Of a stretch of DNA of 64,000 nt, positions 7,848 through 15,801 are shown piece by piece (positions within the stretch are counted from its first letter, which is position 1; every line of letters starts with the position of its first letter). The notes under the pieces were generated by a model. The model saw only the letters and a list, made by a program, of their open reading frames with translations, was not told the origin of the DNA and did no database searches. A program made the translations under genes and the position numbers. The DNA comes from Roseivivax marinus (GTDB taxonomy: Bacteria > Pseudomonadota > Alphaproteobacteria > Rhodobacterales > Rhodobacteraceae), in the NCBI RefSeq assembly GCF_900109705.1, contig NZ_FOAI01000001.1:434001-498000 (forward strand). The letters are read 5' to 3'.

Positions 7848-9655
7848 AATGCCTGTCCGATCCCGATGTAGAACTGAACCCCGTCGCCGGTGTCGCCCAT
7901 GGTGGGGCCGGCGACGTCGAAGCGGATGGGCCCGATGCCGGTCTGGTATCGCACGCCGAGGCCCGCGCCCGCGTGCCAGTCGCCCGATCCGTCGTAGAAG
8001 CTTTCCGACCCGATGTATCCGGCGTCGTAGAAGGCCACGAGGCCGAGGTTCTCGGTCACGTCGCGGCGGAACTCGGTGGAGATGCCGACGAAGCTGCGCC
8101 CGCCGATCTCGTCGCCGTCGCCGAGGTCGACGTTCAGCGACTGGTAGGGCTGGCCGCGCACGGTGCCGCCGCCGCCCGAGTAGAACAGGTAGTCCGGCGA
8201 GGTCTCGGTCAGGTCCGATCCGACGATCGAACCGGCCTGGAACCGCGCCGCGATCACGTTCGGGTCGCCGTCGCCGAAGCCCAGGTAGTAGCGCGCATCG
8301 CCGTAGAGGCGGGCGCCGGACTGGGTGTCGTTCAGGCCCACATAGGGCGTGGCCGTGGCGTTCAGGTAATAGCCCTGCCGGGGGTTCAGCTCGTTCGAGC
8401 GCTTGTCGAGGGTCAGCGCGGCGGGGAAGGTCAGCAGGAAGAACTCGCGTTCGCCGAGGTCGTCCTCCACGTCCGAGTAGCGCAGGCCGATGCCCAGCTC
8501 GACCTCGAGGTGGTCGGTGATCTCTCGCGTGGCGCCGAAGCCGAACTCGACGCGCGAGGCGGTGTAGAGCGGCTCGTCCTCGTAGGCCAGCAGCGACTGG
8601 ACGTAGCCGTCGGTGCGCGGGCCATAGATCGCCGGAATGTCGAGGCGCGTGGACAGCCGGTAGTCGATGCCGCTTTCCGACGAGCCGATGTTCGACACCG
8701 AGCCGTCGATGCGGAACCGCTCGGCGCCGCCGAAGAGATTGCGGTGCAGCCAGAACGCCGACAGCGCGGCGCCTTCCTGCGTCGAGACCTCGGCGCCGAA
8801 GCCGATGCGGCGCGGCTTCTGGTCAGACACCGCCAGCTCCATGTCGAGCGTGTTGCCGGGGCCGAGCGCCTCCTGCTCCTGCAGGGTGACGGACGAGAAC
8901 GCACCGGTGTCGCGCAGGCGCTCCAGCACGTTGGTCACTTCGGACGGGGCGAAGCGTTCTCCCTCGGGGAAACCGGCGATGCGGCGGATCGCGCTTTCGC
9001 GGACATAGGACGGCGTGGTCACGATCATCCGCCCGAAGGTCACGTTGGGACCGGGGGCGATGCCGATGCGGCTGTCGAGAAGCGCCTCGGCGTGGAACGC
9101 GGTGACCTCCTGGCTCGAGACGTCCGCCTTGGCGTTCCCGTCCTCCCGCCAGGCGGTGATCGCGGTGTCCACGGCCTCCTGGATCACGCTGCTCTCGGCG
9201 ACCTCGCCCTCGTCGTAGCCTTCGGGGATCTCGGTGCGGCGCGAGGGCAGGGGGCCGATCTCGGCGGTGCGGAAGCGGAACTGGGGGCCGGTCTCGACAC
9301 GCACGTTGATCCGGCTGATCTGGCTCGGCAGATCGAGCAGCGGGATCTGCTCGGCCTCGCGGCCGTCGATCTGGATGCTGACCACGGGGCTGTAATAGCC
9401 GCGCGTGTAGAGCGTCTCGACCAGCCGCTGGTAATCGGCGAGCGCGGTCGCCACGAGGTCCTGCGGATCGGTCCGGCCGTCGTTCTCGGCCTCCGAGATC
9501 AGCGAAACTCCGCGCAGGAGATCGCGCATCTCGACGCGTTGCTCCTCGGTCGGTGCGGTGACCGAGTAAGAGACGTCGTCGAGCGCGGTCGCGGTGCCGG
9601 CAGAGAGGAAGAGGCCGAGGCCCGCGAGGCCGTAGCCGGTTCGTTTGACAGTCAC
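7844..9655 (-). CDS. tamA: Outer-membrane BamA/TamA-family protein TamA
   Basis: Omp85-family beta-barrel partner of TamB. 603 residues from a GTG start at 9653-9655 (VTVKRTGYGLAG), chosen because it yields a clean signal peptide (cleavage near TATA-LDD) and has a GGGCGGA ribosome site. The N-terminal half holds POTRA-like domains and the C-terminal 300 residues the surface-antigen barrel (GGGGTVRGQPYQSL, the family's VRGY-like element, and a terminal ...QFYIGIGQAF strand ending in Phe as expected for BAM substrates). A longer frame starts 57 nt upstream but would put charged residues before the signal. It is first gene of a two-gene operon with tamB. Confidence 0.93.
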   Translation of the reverse strand: MTVKRTGYGLAGLGLFLSAGTATALDDVSYSVTAPTEEQRVEMRDLLRGVSLISEAENDGRTDPQDLVATALADYQRLVETLYTRGYYSPVVSIQIDGREAEQIPLLDLPSQISRINVRVETGPQFRFRTAEIGPLPSRRTEIPEGYDEGEVAESSVIQEAVDTAITAWREDGNAKADVSSQEVTAFHAEALLDSRIGIAPGPNVTFGRMIVTTPSYVRESAIRRIAGFPEGERFAPSEVTNVLERLRDTGAFSSVTLQEQEALGPGNTLDMELAVSDQKPRRIGFGAEVSTQEGAALSAFWLHRNLFGGAERFRIDGSVSNIGSSESGIDYRLSTRLDIPAIYGPRTDGYVQSLLAYEDEPLYTASRVEFGFGATREITDHLEVELGIGLRYSDVEDDLGEREFFLLTFPAALTLDKRSNELNPRQGYYLNATATPYVGLNDTQSGARLYGDARYYLGFGDGDPNVIAARFQAGSIVGSDLTETSPDYLFYSGGGGTVRGQPYQSLNVDLGDGDEIGGRSFVGISTEFRRDVTENLGLVAFYDAGYIGSESFYDGSGDWHAGAGLGVRYQTGIGPIRFDVAGPTMGDTGDGVQFYIGIGQAF

Positions 9656-9828
9656 GTTTGTTGTCCGCCCTCGTTCAGAGTGTCGGGCATTTTTCCATCC
9701 CACGCAGGCCACATTAACCGCGGGTCAGGAACCGGGCCAGCCTTGCGGCGATCACATTGTCCACAGTCCGGATACTGTTGCCGTGCCGCCGAACCGGCGG
9801 AAACGTGCCGATCCGCGACGCGCTGGCG

Positions 9829-11328
9829 TCAGCCGAAGCGCTGGCGCAGCTCGGCCTTCTGGACCTTGCCCATTGTGTTGCGCGGCAGCGCGTCCACCAC
9901 CTCGTAGGACGAGGGGTGCTTGTAGCGCGCGAGCTTGTCGGCGACCGCCGCGCGGATGGCCTCGAGATCGGGCGCGGTGCCGGGCTCGGGGACCAGAACG
10001 GCGACCGGGGTCTCGCCGAAATCGGGATGCGGCACGCCGATCACCGCGCTTTCCACGATGCCCTGGAGGGCGTCGAGCACATCCTCGATCTCCTTCGGAT
10101 AGACGTTATAGCCACCCGAGATCACGAGGTCCTTGTTGCGACCGAAGATCGTCACATAGCCGTCCCCGGACCGCTGTGCGAGGTCGCCGGTGATGAAAAA
10201 GCCGTCCTTGCGCAGTTCCTCTGCGGTCTTTTCGGGCATCCCCCAGTAGCCTTCGAAGACGTTCGGTCCGCGCACCTCCAGCACGCCGATCTCGCCGTCG
10301 GGGAGGGTCTCGCCAGTGGCCGGGTCGCAGACCTTTGCCTCCACGCCCGGCAGGGGCAGGCCCACGGTGCCCGCGCGCCGCTCGCCGTCGTAGGGGTTAG
10401 AGGTGTTCATGTTGGTCTCGGTCATGCCGTAGCGCTCGAGGATGCGATGCCCGGTGCGGGCCTCGAACTGGCGGTGCGTCTCGGCCAGAAGCGGCGCCGA
10501 GCCGGACACGAACAGCCGCATATGACCCGCGAGGTCGCGGTCGAAGCGGTCGTCGGACAGAAGTCGGGTGTAAAAGGTCGGCACGCCCATCATGGCCGTG
10601 GCGTCCGGCAGCGCGGCCAGCACCGCGTCGAGGTCGAATTTCGGCAGGAAGATCATCGACCCGCCGGCGGTCAGCGTGACGTTGCACGCCACGAACAGCC
10701 CGTGGGTGTGAAAGATCGGCAGCGCGTGGAGCAGCACGTCGTCTTCGGTGAAACGCCACGCCTCGGCCAGCGCGGCGGCGTTCGACAGAAGGTTGCGCTG
10801 GCTGAGCATCGCGCCCTTCGAGCGTCCCGTGGTGCCGGATGTATAGAGAAATGCCGCGAGGTCGGTTTCCTCCCGCTGAGCCGTCTCGAAGCTGTCGGGC
10901 GCCGCCGCGGCCTTGTCCGCCAGGCTGCCGGTGCCGTCCGAGGCCAGCGTCTCGACCTTGGCGCCGCAGCGCGCGGCGACCGGCGACAGAGTGTCGGTCG
11001 CGCCCGGATCGCAGATCAGCAGTCCGGCGCCGGAATTTTCGACGAAATAGGCCATCTCGTCGGCAGTGTAGGCGGTGTTGAGCGGCAGGAAGATCAGCCC
11101 GGCCTGCGCACAGGCGGCGTAGATCGCCAGCGCCTCGGGGGACTTCTCGACCTGCACGGCGACGCGGTCGCCGGGCGCGAGGCCCGCCGCGGTCAGAACG
11201 TGCGCGATCTGCGCGGCGAGCCGAAGAAAAGCGTCGTAGGACAGCGCGGTGCCGTCGGGGCGCCGGATCAGCGGATCGGTGCGTCCCGCGTGGCGGGCAA
11301 AAAGCGTATCGTAAAGCGGGTTTGCCAT
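9829..11328 (-). CDS. matB: Malonyl-CoA synthetase (acyl-CoA synthetase family)
   Basis: ANL-superfamily adenylating enzyme, 499 residues. It should ligate malonate (possibly methylmalonate) to CoA using ATP. Motifs in order: P-loop-like YTSGTTGRSKGA (about residue 160), RYGMTETNMNTSNPYDG (about 300, typical of MatB), GDLAQRSGDGY, and the A10 lysine region NTMGKVQKAEL at the C-terminus. The ATG at 11326-11328 gives MANPLYDTLFARH, a usual MatB beginning. No malonyl-CoA decarboxylase or malonate transporter is adjacent. A TetR regulator is divergent and may control it. Confidence 0.88.
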   Translation of the reverse strand: MANPLYDTLFARHAGRTDPLIRRPDGTALSYDAFLRLAAQIAHVLTAAGLAPGDRVAVQVEKSPEALAIYAACAQAGLIFLPLNTAYTADEMAYFVENSGAGLLICDPGATDTLSPVAARCGAKVETLASDGTGSLADKAAAAPDSFETAQREETDLAAFLYTSGTTGRSKGAMLSQRNLLSNAAALAEAWRFTEDDVLLHALPIFHTHGLFVACNVTLTAGGSMIFLPKFDLDAVLAALPDATAMMGVPTFYTRLLSDDRFDRDLAGHMRLFVSGSAPLLAETHRQFEARTGHRILERYGMTETNMNTSNPYDGERRAGTVGLPLPGVEAKVCDPATGETLPDGEIGVLEVRGPNVFEGYWGMPEKTAEELRKDGFFITGDLAQRSGDGYVTIFGRNKDLVISGGYNVYPKEIEDVLDALQGIVESAVIGVPHPDFGETPVAVLVPEPGTAPDLEAIRAAVADKLARYKHPSSYEVVDALPRNTMGKVQKAELRQRFG

Positions 11329-11454
11329 GAGCCGATGCCTCCTCCGAACGGGCCGTTCGCCGGTTTCACCACGCCCCGACCGGTCCGACAAGCGGAACGG
11401 ATCGCCGGGCCGCCTGTTTCCTTGACACAAGGGAAGAGCAGGATAGGGCTGGGC

Positions 11455-12141
11455 ATGGCGCGTGGGGCGGACCAACGAGGCAACATGACCGGGGCGGCGG
11501 AAACGGAATTGCGATGGATGCGTGCGGTTCAGCAGACCCGCAGCAAACGCACCCAGACCACGTTGCTCGACGCGGCCGAGGGCCTCTTTGCGGAAAAGGG
11601 CCTCGACGAGACCTCGGTGACCGACATCGCCGCCCGTGCGGAGGCCTCGGTGGGGGCGCTCTACCACCACTTCAACAACAAGCACGCGCTCTATCATGCC
11701 GTGATCGAGCGTATCCGCGAGGAGATGCGCGCGACCAATGCCGCCGCGCTCTGCCCGACGCGGTGGGAAGGTGCCGGGATCGAAGAGATCCTGCGCGGCT
11801 ATCTGACTTTCACGATCCTCGAGGTCGGTCCGTCGCCGATCCTGCGTCTGCTTGAATCGCCCGATCTGCGTCGCACGCCCGAGCTGATGGCCCGCATTCT
11901 CGAGGTGAAGGCCGAATTCAACCAGGGTCTCGCGGAGCTCCTGCTCGAGCGGCGCGACGAGATCGGCCATCCCGATCCCGAGGTCGCCGTGGACTTCGTG
12001 GTGGACCTGGTGGCGGCCCTGTCGAAGTGGCGTCCCGACCACGTGATCTGGCCGCGCCGGACCAATCGGATGAGCGACAGCGACTACATCGACCACGCGT
12101 TGAGCGCCGCAATGTGCTATCTTCGGACACGCGACAGTTGA
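11455..12141 (+). CDS. TetR/AcrR-family transcriptional regulator
   Basis: 228 residues from ATG 11455 (AGGG 7 nt upstream); ATG 11485 is an alternative with a closer GAGG. The N-terminal HTH is clear: LLDAAEGLFAEKGLDETSV followed by IAARAEASVGALYHHF. The C-terminal ligand domain is not recognisable to a subfamily. It lies divergent from matB with about 126 nt between starts, so local control of matB is the simplest guess. TTGACA at 11422-11427 could be its -35, but no convincing -10 is seen. Confidence 0.85.
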   Translation: MARGADQRGNMTGAAETELRWMRAVQQTRSKRTQTTLLDAAEGLFAEKGLDETSVTDIAARAEASVGALYHHFNNKHALYHAVIERIREEMRATNAAALCPTRWEGAGIEEILRGYLTFTILEVGPSPILRLLESPDLRRTPELMARILEVKAEFNQGLAELLLERRDEIGHPDPEVAVDFVVDLVAALSKWRPDHVIWPRRTNRMSDSDYIDHALSAAMCYLRTRDS

Positions 12142-12336
12142 CGCGACCACGTGCCGATCCATGTCGGTACCTCGAGGAGAGACAAGGCAGCCTTGACGCC
12201 CACGCGACGGGCTGCGATTACAGAACCATAATTCGGATTCTGAAATCCCGATTTTCGGACATGCCGTTGCCCCGCGGTGCGTCCAGTCAGCCCGCCGGAC
12301 GTGCGTCCGGCCGCCAACCAGCAGGGAGACGGTTCA

Positions 12337-12795
12337 ATGGCCAAGCTCACCGTGAACGGAGAAGAGGTCACGCTCGACGTGCCCGAGGATACGCCCCTCC
12401 TGTGGGCGCTTCGGGACGAGATGCGCCTGACCGGAACCAAGTTCGGCTGCGGGATCGCCCAGTGCGGCGCCTGCACCGTGATGGTCGACGGGATGCCGCG
12501 GCGCTCGTGCGTGACGCCCGTCGGCTCGATCGACGGCGGCTTCGTCGAGACGATCGAGGCCATGGAAGGCCCCGAGGCCGAGGCGGTCCAGAATGCCTGG
12601 ACCAATATCGACGTGCCGCAATGCGGCTGGTGCCAGTCGGGCCAGGTGATGAGCGCCACCGCACTTCTGCGGATGAACCGCGTGCCCACCGACGAGGACA
12701 TCGATAACGCCATGGCCGGCAACATCTGCCGCTGCGCCACCTATGTCCGCATCCGCCGCGCGATCCACGACGCGGCCGAGACGCTGGAGGGCTGA
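12337..12795 (+). CDS. [2Fe-2S] subunit of a molybdenum hydroxylase (IorA-like)
   Basis: 152-residue small subunit of the xanthine oxidase family, carrying electrons from the molybdenum subunit. The N-terminal plant-ferredoxin domain has cysteines C38, C43, C46 and C58. The C-terminal domain has C96-x2-C99 and C131-x-C133, so both [2Fe-2S] clusters are complete. Start ATG 12337 follows AGGGAG. Four nt separate its stop from the large subunit. Similarity of the three-gene set to isoquinoline 1-oxidoreductase systems is a family-level call; the actual substrate (aldehyde or N-heterocycle) is unknown. Confidence 0.9.
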   Translation: MAKLTVNGEEVTLDVPEDTPLLWALRDEMRLTGTKFGCGIAQCGACTVMVDGMPRRSCVTPVGSIDGGFVETIEAMEGPEAEAVQNAWTNIDVPQCGWCQSGQVMSATALLRMNRVPTDEDIDNAMAGNICRCATYVRIRRAIHDAAETLEG

Positions 12796-12799
12796 TCCG

Positions 12800-14956
12800 A
12801 TGACCGTTCAGAACCGCCGCCAGTTCCTGGCTTCCTCCGCCGGTCTCGTGATCGGCGTCGCGCTGCCGCTCAAGGGCCGCGCGCAATCCGGCGCCGCCGC
12901 CGCGCTGGGCGATGGCACCATCGCCGAGGGCGCGTTCGCGCCCAACGCCTTCATCCGCATCGCGCCCGACAACACCGTGACGGTGCTTTGCAAGCACATC
13001 GAGTTCGGGCAGGGGCCCTATACCGGACTTGCCACGCTGGTGGCCGAAGAGCTGGACGCCGACTGGTCGCAGATGCGGGTCGAATCCGCCCCGGCGAACG
13101 ACGAGCTTTACAAGAACCTCGCATTCGGACTGCAGGGCACCGGCGGCTCGACCGCCATGGCCAACTCGTTCATGCAGATGCGCCAGGCCGGCGCCGCTGC
13201 GCGCACGATGCTGGTGTCGGCCGCGGCCGACCGCTGGGGCGTCGATCCCTCGACCGTGTCGGTGGAGAAGGGCGTCGTCTCGGACGGCAGCAACTCCGCG
13301 ACGTTCGGCGAACTGGCCGACGCCGCCGCCGAGGCGCGCGTGCCGGTGGAGCCGGCGGTCAAGAACCCGTCCGAGTTCACCCTGATCGGCACCGACGTGC
13401 CCAAGGTCGACAGCCAGGCCAAGTCGAACGGTACGGCGATGTTCACCATGGACGTCTACCGCGACGGAATGGAAACGGTGGTGACCCGCCGCCCCTCCGT
13501 CATCGGCGCGACCGTGGCGTCCTACGATGACAGTGCCGCGCTCGAGGTGCCGGGCGTGACCGCCGTGCGACAGATCCCGCAGGGCATCGCGGTCTACGCG
13601 ACCTCGACCTACGCCGCTCTCAAGGGCCGCGAGGCCCTGCGCGTCGAGTGGGACATGTCGAACGCAGAGACCCGCTCGTCCGACGAGATCTTCGCGGACT
13701 TCCGCGAGATGGCGAACAGCCAGGGCACCGTCGTCGAAGAGACGGGCGACAGCGCGGGCGCCATCGAAGGCGCCGAGACGGTGCTCGAGGCGACCTTCGA
13801 GTTCCCGTTCCTCGCCCACGCCCCGATGGAGCCGCTGGATGCGGTGATCGAGGTCACCGACGGTGCGGCCGAAGTGTGGATGGGGGCCCAGTTCCCCACC
13901 GCGGACAAGGGCGTCATCACGCAGACCCTCGGGCTGAACCCCGAGGACGTGACCATGAACGTGATGCTGGCCGGCGGCTCGTTCGGCCGGCGCGCCCAGC
14001 CCACGGCGCATATCGGCGCCGAGATCGCCGAGATCGCGAAGGCGGCGGGCGGCAACGGTTCGTGGAAGCTCGTCTGGACCCGCGAGGACGACCTGACCGG
14101 CGCCTATTACCGGCCGATCACCGTGCACAAGATGCGCGGCGGCATCGACGCCGAAGGCAACATCGTCGGCTGGGAGGACCGCGTGGTGAACCAGTCGATC
14201 ACGGCGGGCACCCCCTTCGATCAGGGCGGCGCCGACCCGACGTCATTCGAGGGCTCGACCAAGATGCCCTACGACCTGCCCAACGTGACCGTGGACTGGG
14301 TCAAGGCAGACATGCCGGTGCCGGTGCTCTGGTGGCGCTCGGTGGGGCACACCCACACGGCCTACGCGACCGAGGTGTTCCTCGACGAGCTTCTCGAAGC
14401 CGCGGGAAAGGACCCCGTCCAGGGTCGCCTCGATCTCATCAAGGACGAGGCGGGACGCGACCGCGGCGTGCTGGAGCGCGTGGCCGAACTGGCGGGCTGG
14501 GACGGCCAGCGCGTGAAGGGTGATCGGGCCTACGGCGTCGCCGTGCACGAGAGCTTTTCGTCCTACGTCGCGCAGATCGTCGAGGTCTCGGACCAGGGCG
14601 GGATGCCGAAGGTCCACAAGGTCTGGTGCGCGATCGACTGCGGCGTGGCGGTGAACCCCAACGTCATCCGGGCGCAGATCGAGGGCGGCGTGGGCTACGG
14701 CCTCGGCACCGCGCTCTTCAACGCGCTCGAACTCGGCGAGGGCGGCGAGGTCCGGCAGAAGAACTTCGACACCTACCGGATGCTCCGGATCTCGGAGATG
14801 CCCGACGTCGAGGTCGCCATCATCGAAAGCGAGATGGATCCCACCGGCGTGGGCGAACCGGGCACTCCGCCCATCGCCCCGGCCGTCGCGAACGCGTGGC
14901 GTGCGCTCAAGGGCGAAAGCCCGCGCCGTCTTCCCTTCAAGCAGGCAGGTGTGTGA
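12800..14956 (+). CDS. Molybdopterin-binding large subunit of a Tat-exported molybdenum hydroxylase (IorB-like)
   Basis: 718 residues. The N-terminus NRRQFLASSAGLVIGVALP is a twin-arginine signal, so the folded Mo enzyme should be exported to the periplasm, unlike cytosolic xanthine dehydrogenase. Family hallmarks: GFGRR-type loop seen as GGSFGRRAQP (about residue 395), WWRSVGHTHTAYATEVFLDEL (about 510), and the C-terminal GVGEPGTPPIAPAVANA, where the Glu is the expected catalytic base. It is encoded directly after the FeS subunit and before a dihaem cytochrome, giving a plausible electron path Mo - FeS - cytochrome c. No FAD subunit is present, as usual for this subgroup. Confidence 0.9.
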   Translation: MTVQNRRQFLASSAGLVIGVALPLKGRAQSGAAAALGDGTIAEGAFAPNAFIRIAPDNTVTVLCKHIEFGQGPYTGLATLVAEELDADWSQMRVESAPANDELYKNLAFGLQGTGGSTAMANSFMQMRQAGAAARTMLVSAAADRWGVDPSTVSVEKGVVSDGSNSATFGELADAAAEARVPVEPAVKNPSEFTLIGTDVPKVDSQAKSNGTAMFTMDVYRDGMETVVTRRPSVIGATVASYDDSAALEVPGVTAVRQIPQGIAVYATSTYAALKGREALRVEWDMSNAETRSSDEIFADFREMANSQGTVVEETGDSAGAIEGAETVLEATFEFPFLAHAPMEPLDAVIEVTDGAAEVWMGAQFPTADKGVITQTLGLNPEDVTMNVMLAGGSFGRRAQPTAHIGAEIAEIAKAAGGNGSWKLVWTREDDLTGAYYRPITVHKMRGGIDAEGNIVGWEDRVVNQSITAGTPFDQGGADPTSFEGSTKMPYDLPNVTVDWVKADMPVPVLWWRSVGHTHTAYATEVFLDELLEAAGKDPVQGRLDLIKDEAGRDRGVLERVAELAGWDGQRVKGDRAYGVAVHESFSSYVAQIVEVSDQGGMPKVHKVWCAIDCGVAVNPNVIRAQIEGGVGYGLGTALFNALELGEGGEVRQKNFDTYRMLRISEMPDVEVAIIESEMDPTGVGEPGTPPIAPAVANAWRALKGESPRRLPFKQAGV

Positions 14957-14960
14957 CCTC

Positions 14961-15560
14961 ATGCGCAAACTGGCAATGATCCTGGCGGTGGTGGCAGCCC
15001 CCGCCACGGCCGAAACCGTGAACGGCCTCAAGACCGCGGACGAGTTCGACGGCATCGAGGCGGAGGACGAGCGCTCGGTCGCGCTCTTCGAGGAAGTCCT
15101 GAAGGTGGTGGAGCATCCGCGCTGCCTGAACTGCCACCCCAAGGGCGACACCCCGCTCCAGGGCGACGACATGCAGCCGCACCAGCCGCCGGTGGTGCGC
15201 GGCGCCAACAACTTCGGCGCGCCGGGCATGCAGTGCACCACCTGCCACGGGGCCGAGAACGTGGCCTTCACTACCGGCGAGGGCTCGATCCCGGGGCACG
15301 AACCGTGGCACCTCGCGCCGAAGTCCATGGCGTGGGTGGGGCTTTCGGGCGCGGAGATCTGCGCCCAGCTCAAGGACCCCGAGCGCAACGGCGACCGCGA
15401 CCTCGCCGCGATCCACGAGCATATGGCCGAGGACGGCCTCGTCGGCTGGGGCTGGCACCCGGGCGAGGGTCGCGAGCCGGCGCCGGGCAGCCAGGAGGTG
15501 TTCGGCGAGCTGGTGAAGGCGTGGATCGACACCGGCGCGGCCTGCCCGACCGGAAGCTGA
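14961..15560 (+). CDS. Dihaem cytochrome c, electron acceptor subunit of the molybdenum hydroxylase
   Basis: 199 residues with a Sec signal peptide (MRKLAMILAVVAAPATA) and two haem c sites, CLNCH (55-59) and CTTCH (92-96), so it is periplasmic. It starts 4 nt after the stop of the large subunit. The position and the absence of a flavin subunit imply that it takes electrons from the enzyme and passes them to the respiratory chain. Methionine axial ligands cannot be assigned with certainty. Confidence 0.85.
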   Translation: MRKLAMILAVVAAPATAETVNGLKTADEFDGIEAEDERSVALFEEVLKVVEHPRCLNCHPKGDTPLQGDDMQPHQPPVVRGANNFGAPGMQCTTCHGAENVAFTTGEGSIPGHEPWHLAPKSMAWVGLSGAEICAQLKDPERNGDRDLAAIHEHMAEDGLVGWGWHPGEGREPAPGSQEVFGELVKAWIDTGAACPTGS

Positions 15561-15614
15561 GGACCGGCCGCCCCGCCGCGCGGGGCACGCCGTCCGCCCT
15601 CCCACCCCGTCGCG

Positions 15615-15634
15615 CCCCGCGCGGCGGGGTCTTT
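15615..15634 (+). terminator. Likely terminator of the molybdenum hydroxylase operon
   Basis: Stem CCCCGC / GCGGGG with a 3-nt loop followed by TCTTT. A second GC hairpin (GCCCCGC-CGC-GCGGGGC) lies about 45 nt upstream. The T-tract is short, so confidence is moderate. Confidence 0.5.
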
Positions 15635-15801
15635 CGTCGGCGGGGTTCGGCCTGCACGGAATGCAACGCGGCGTTGCGGGCGAAATCGGCGATATACAGA
15701 CGATCCGGTTTGCGCTAGGGAAGCGGCTCTTCCTTCCTGTCCTGTCGACAGAATGCGGCGCGATACGGCGCCGCCGCCTACCTTTCCAGATCGGTTCCCT
15801 G

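Noticed and set aside
1737..7871. A 2044-codon plus-strand open frame antisense to tamB
   Set aside because: No recognisable domain, composition dominated by D/R/A/G/H/V as expected for the complement of GC-rich coding sequence, and the minus strand encodes a clear TamB. It stays open because the repeated tamB codons rarely give stop triplets on the complement.
11422..11450. TTGACA upstream of the TetR gene as a promoter
   Set aside because: No acceptable -10 hexamer at 15-19 nt; kept only as a remark in the gene entry.
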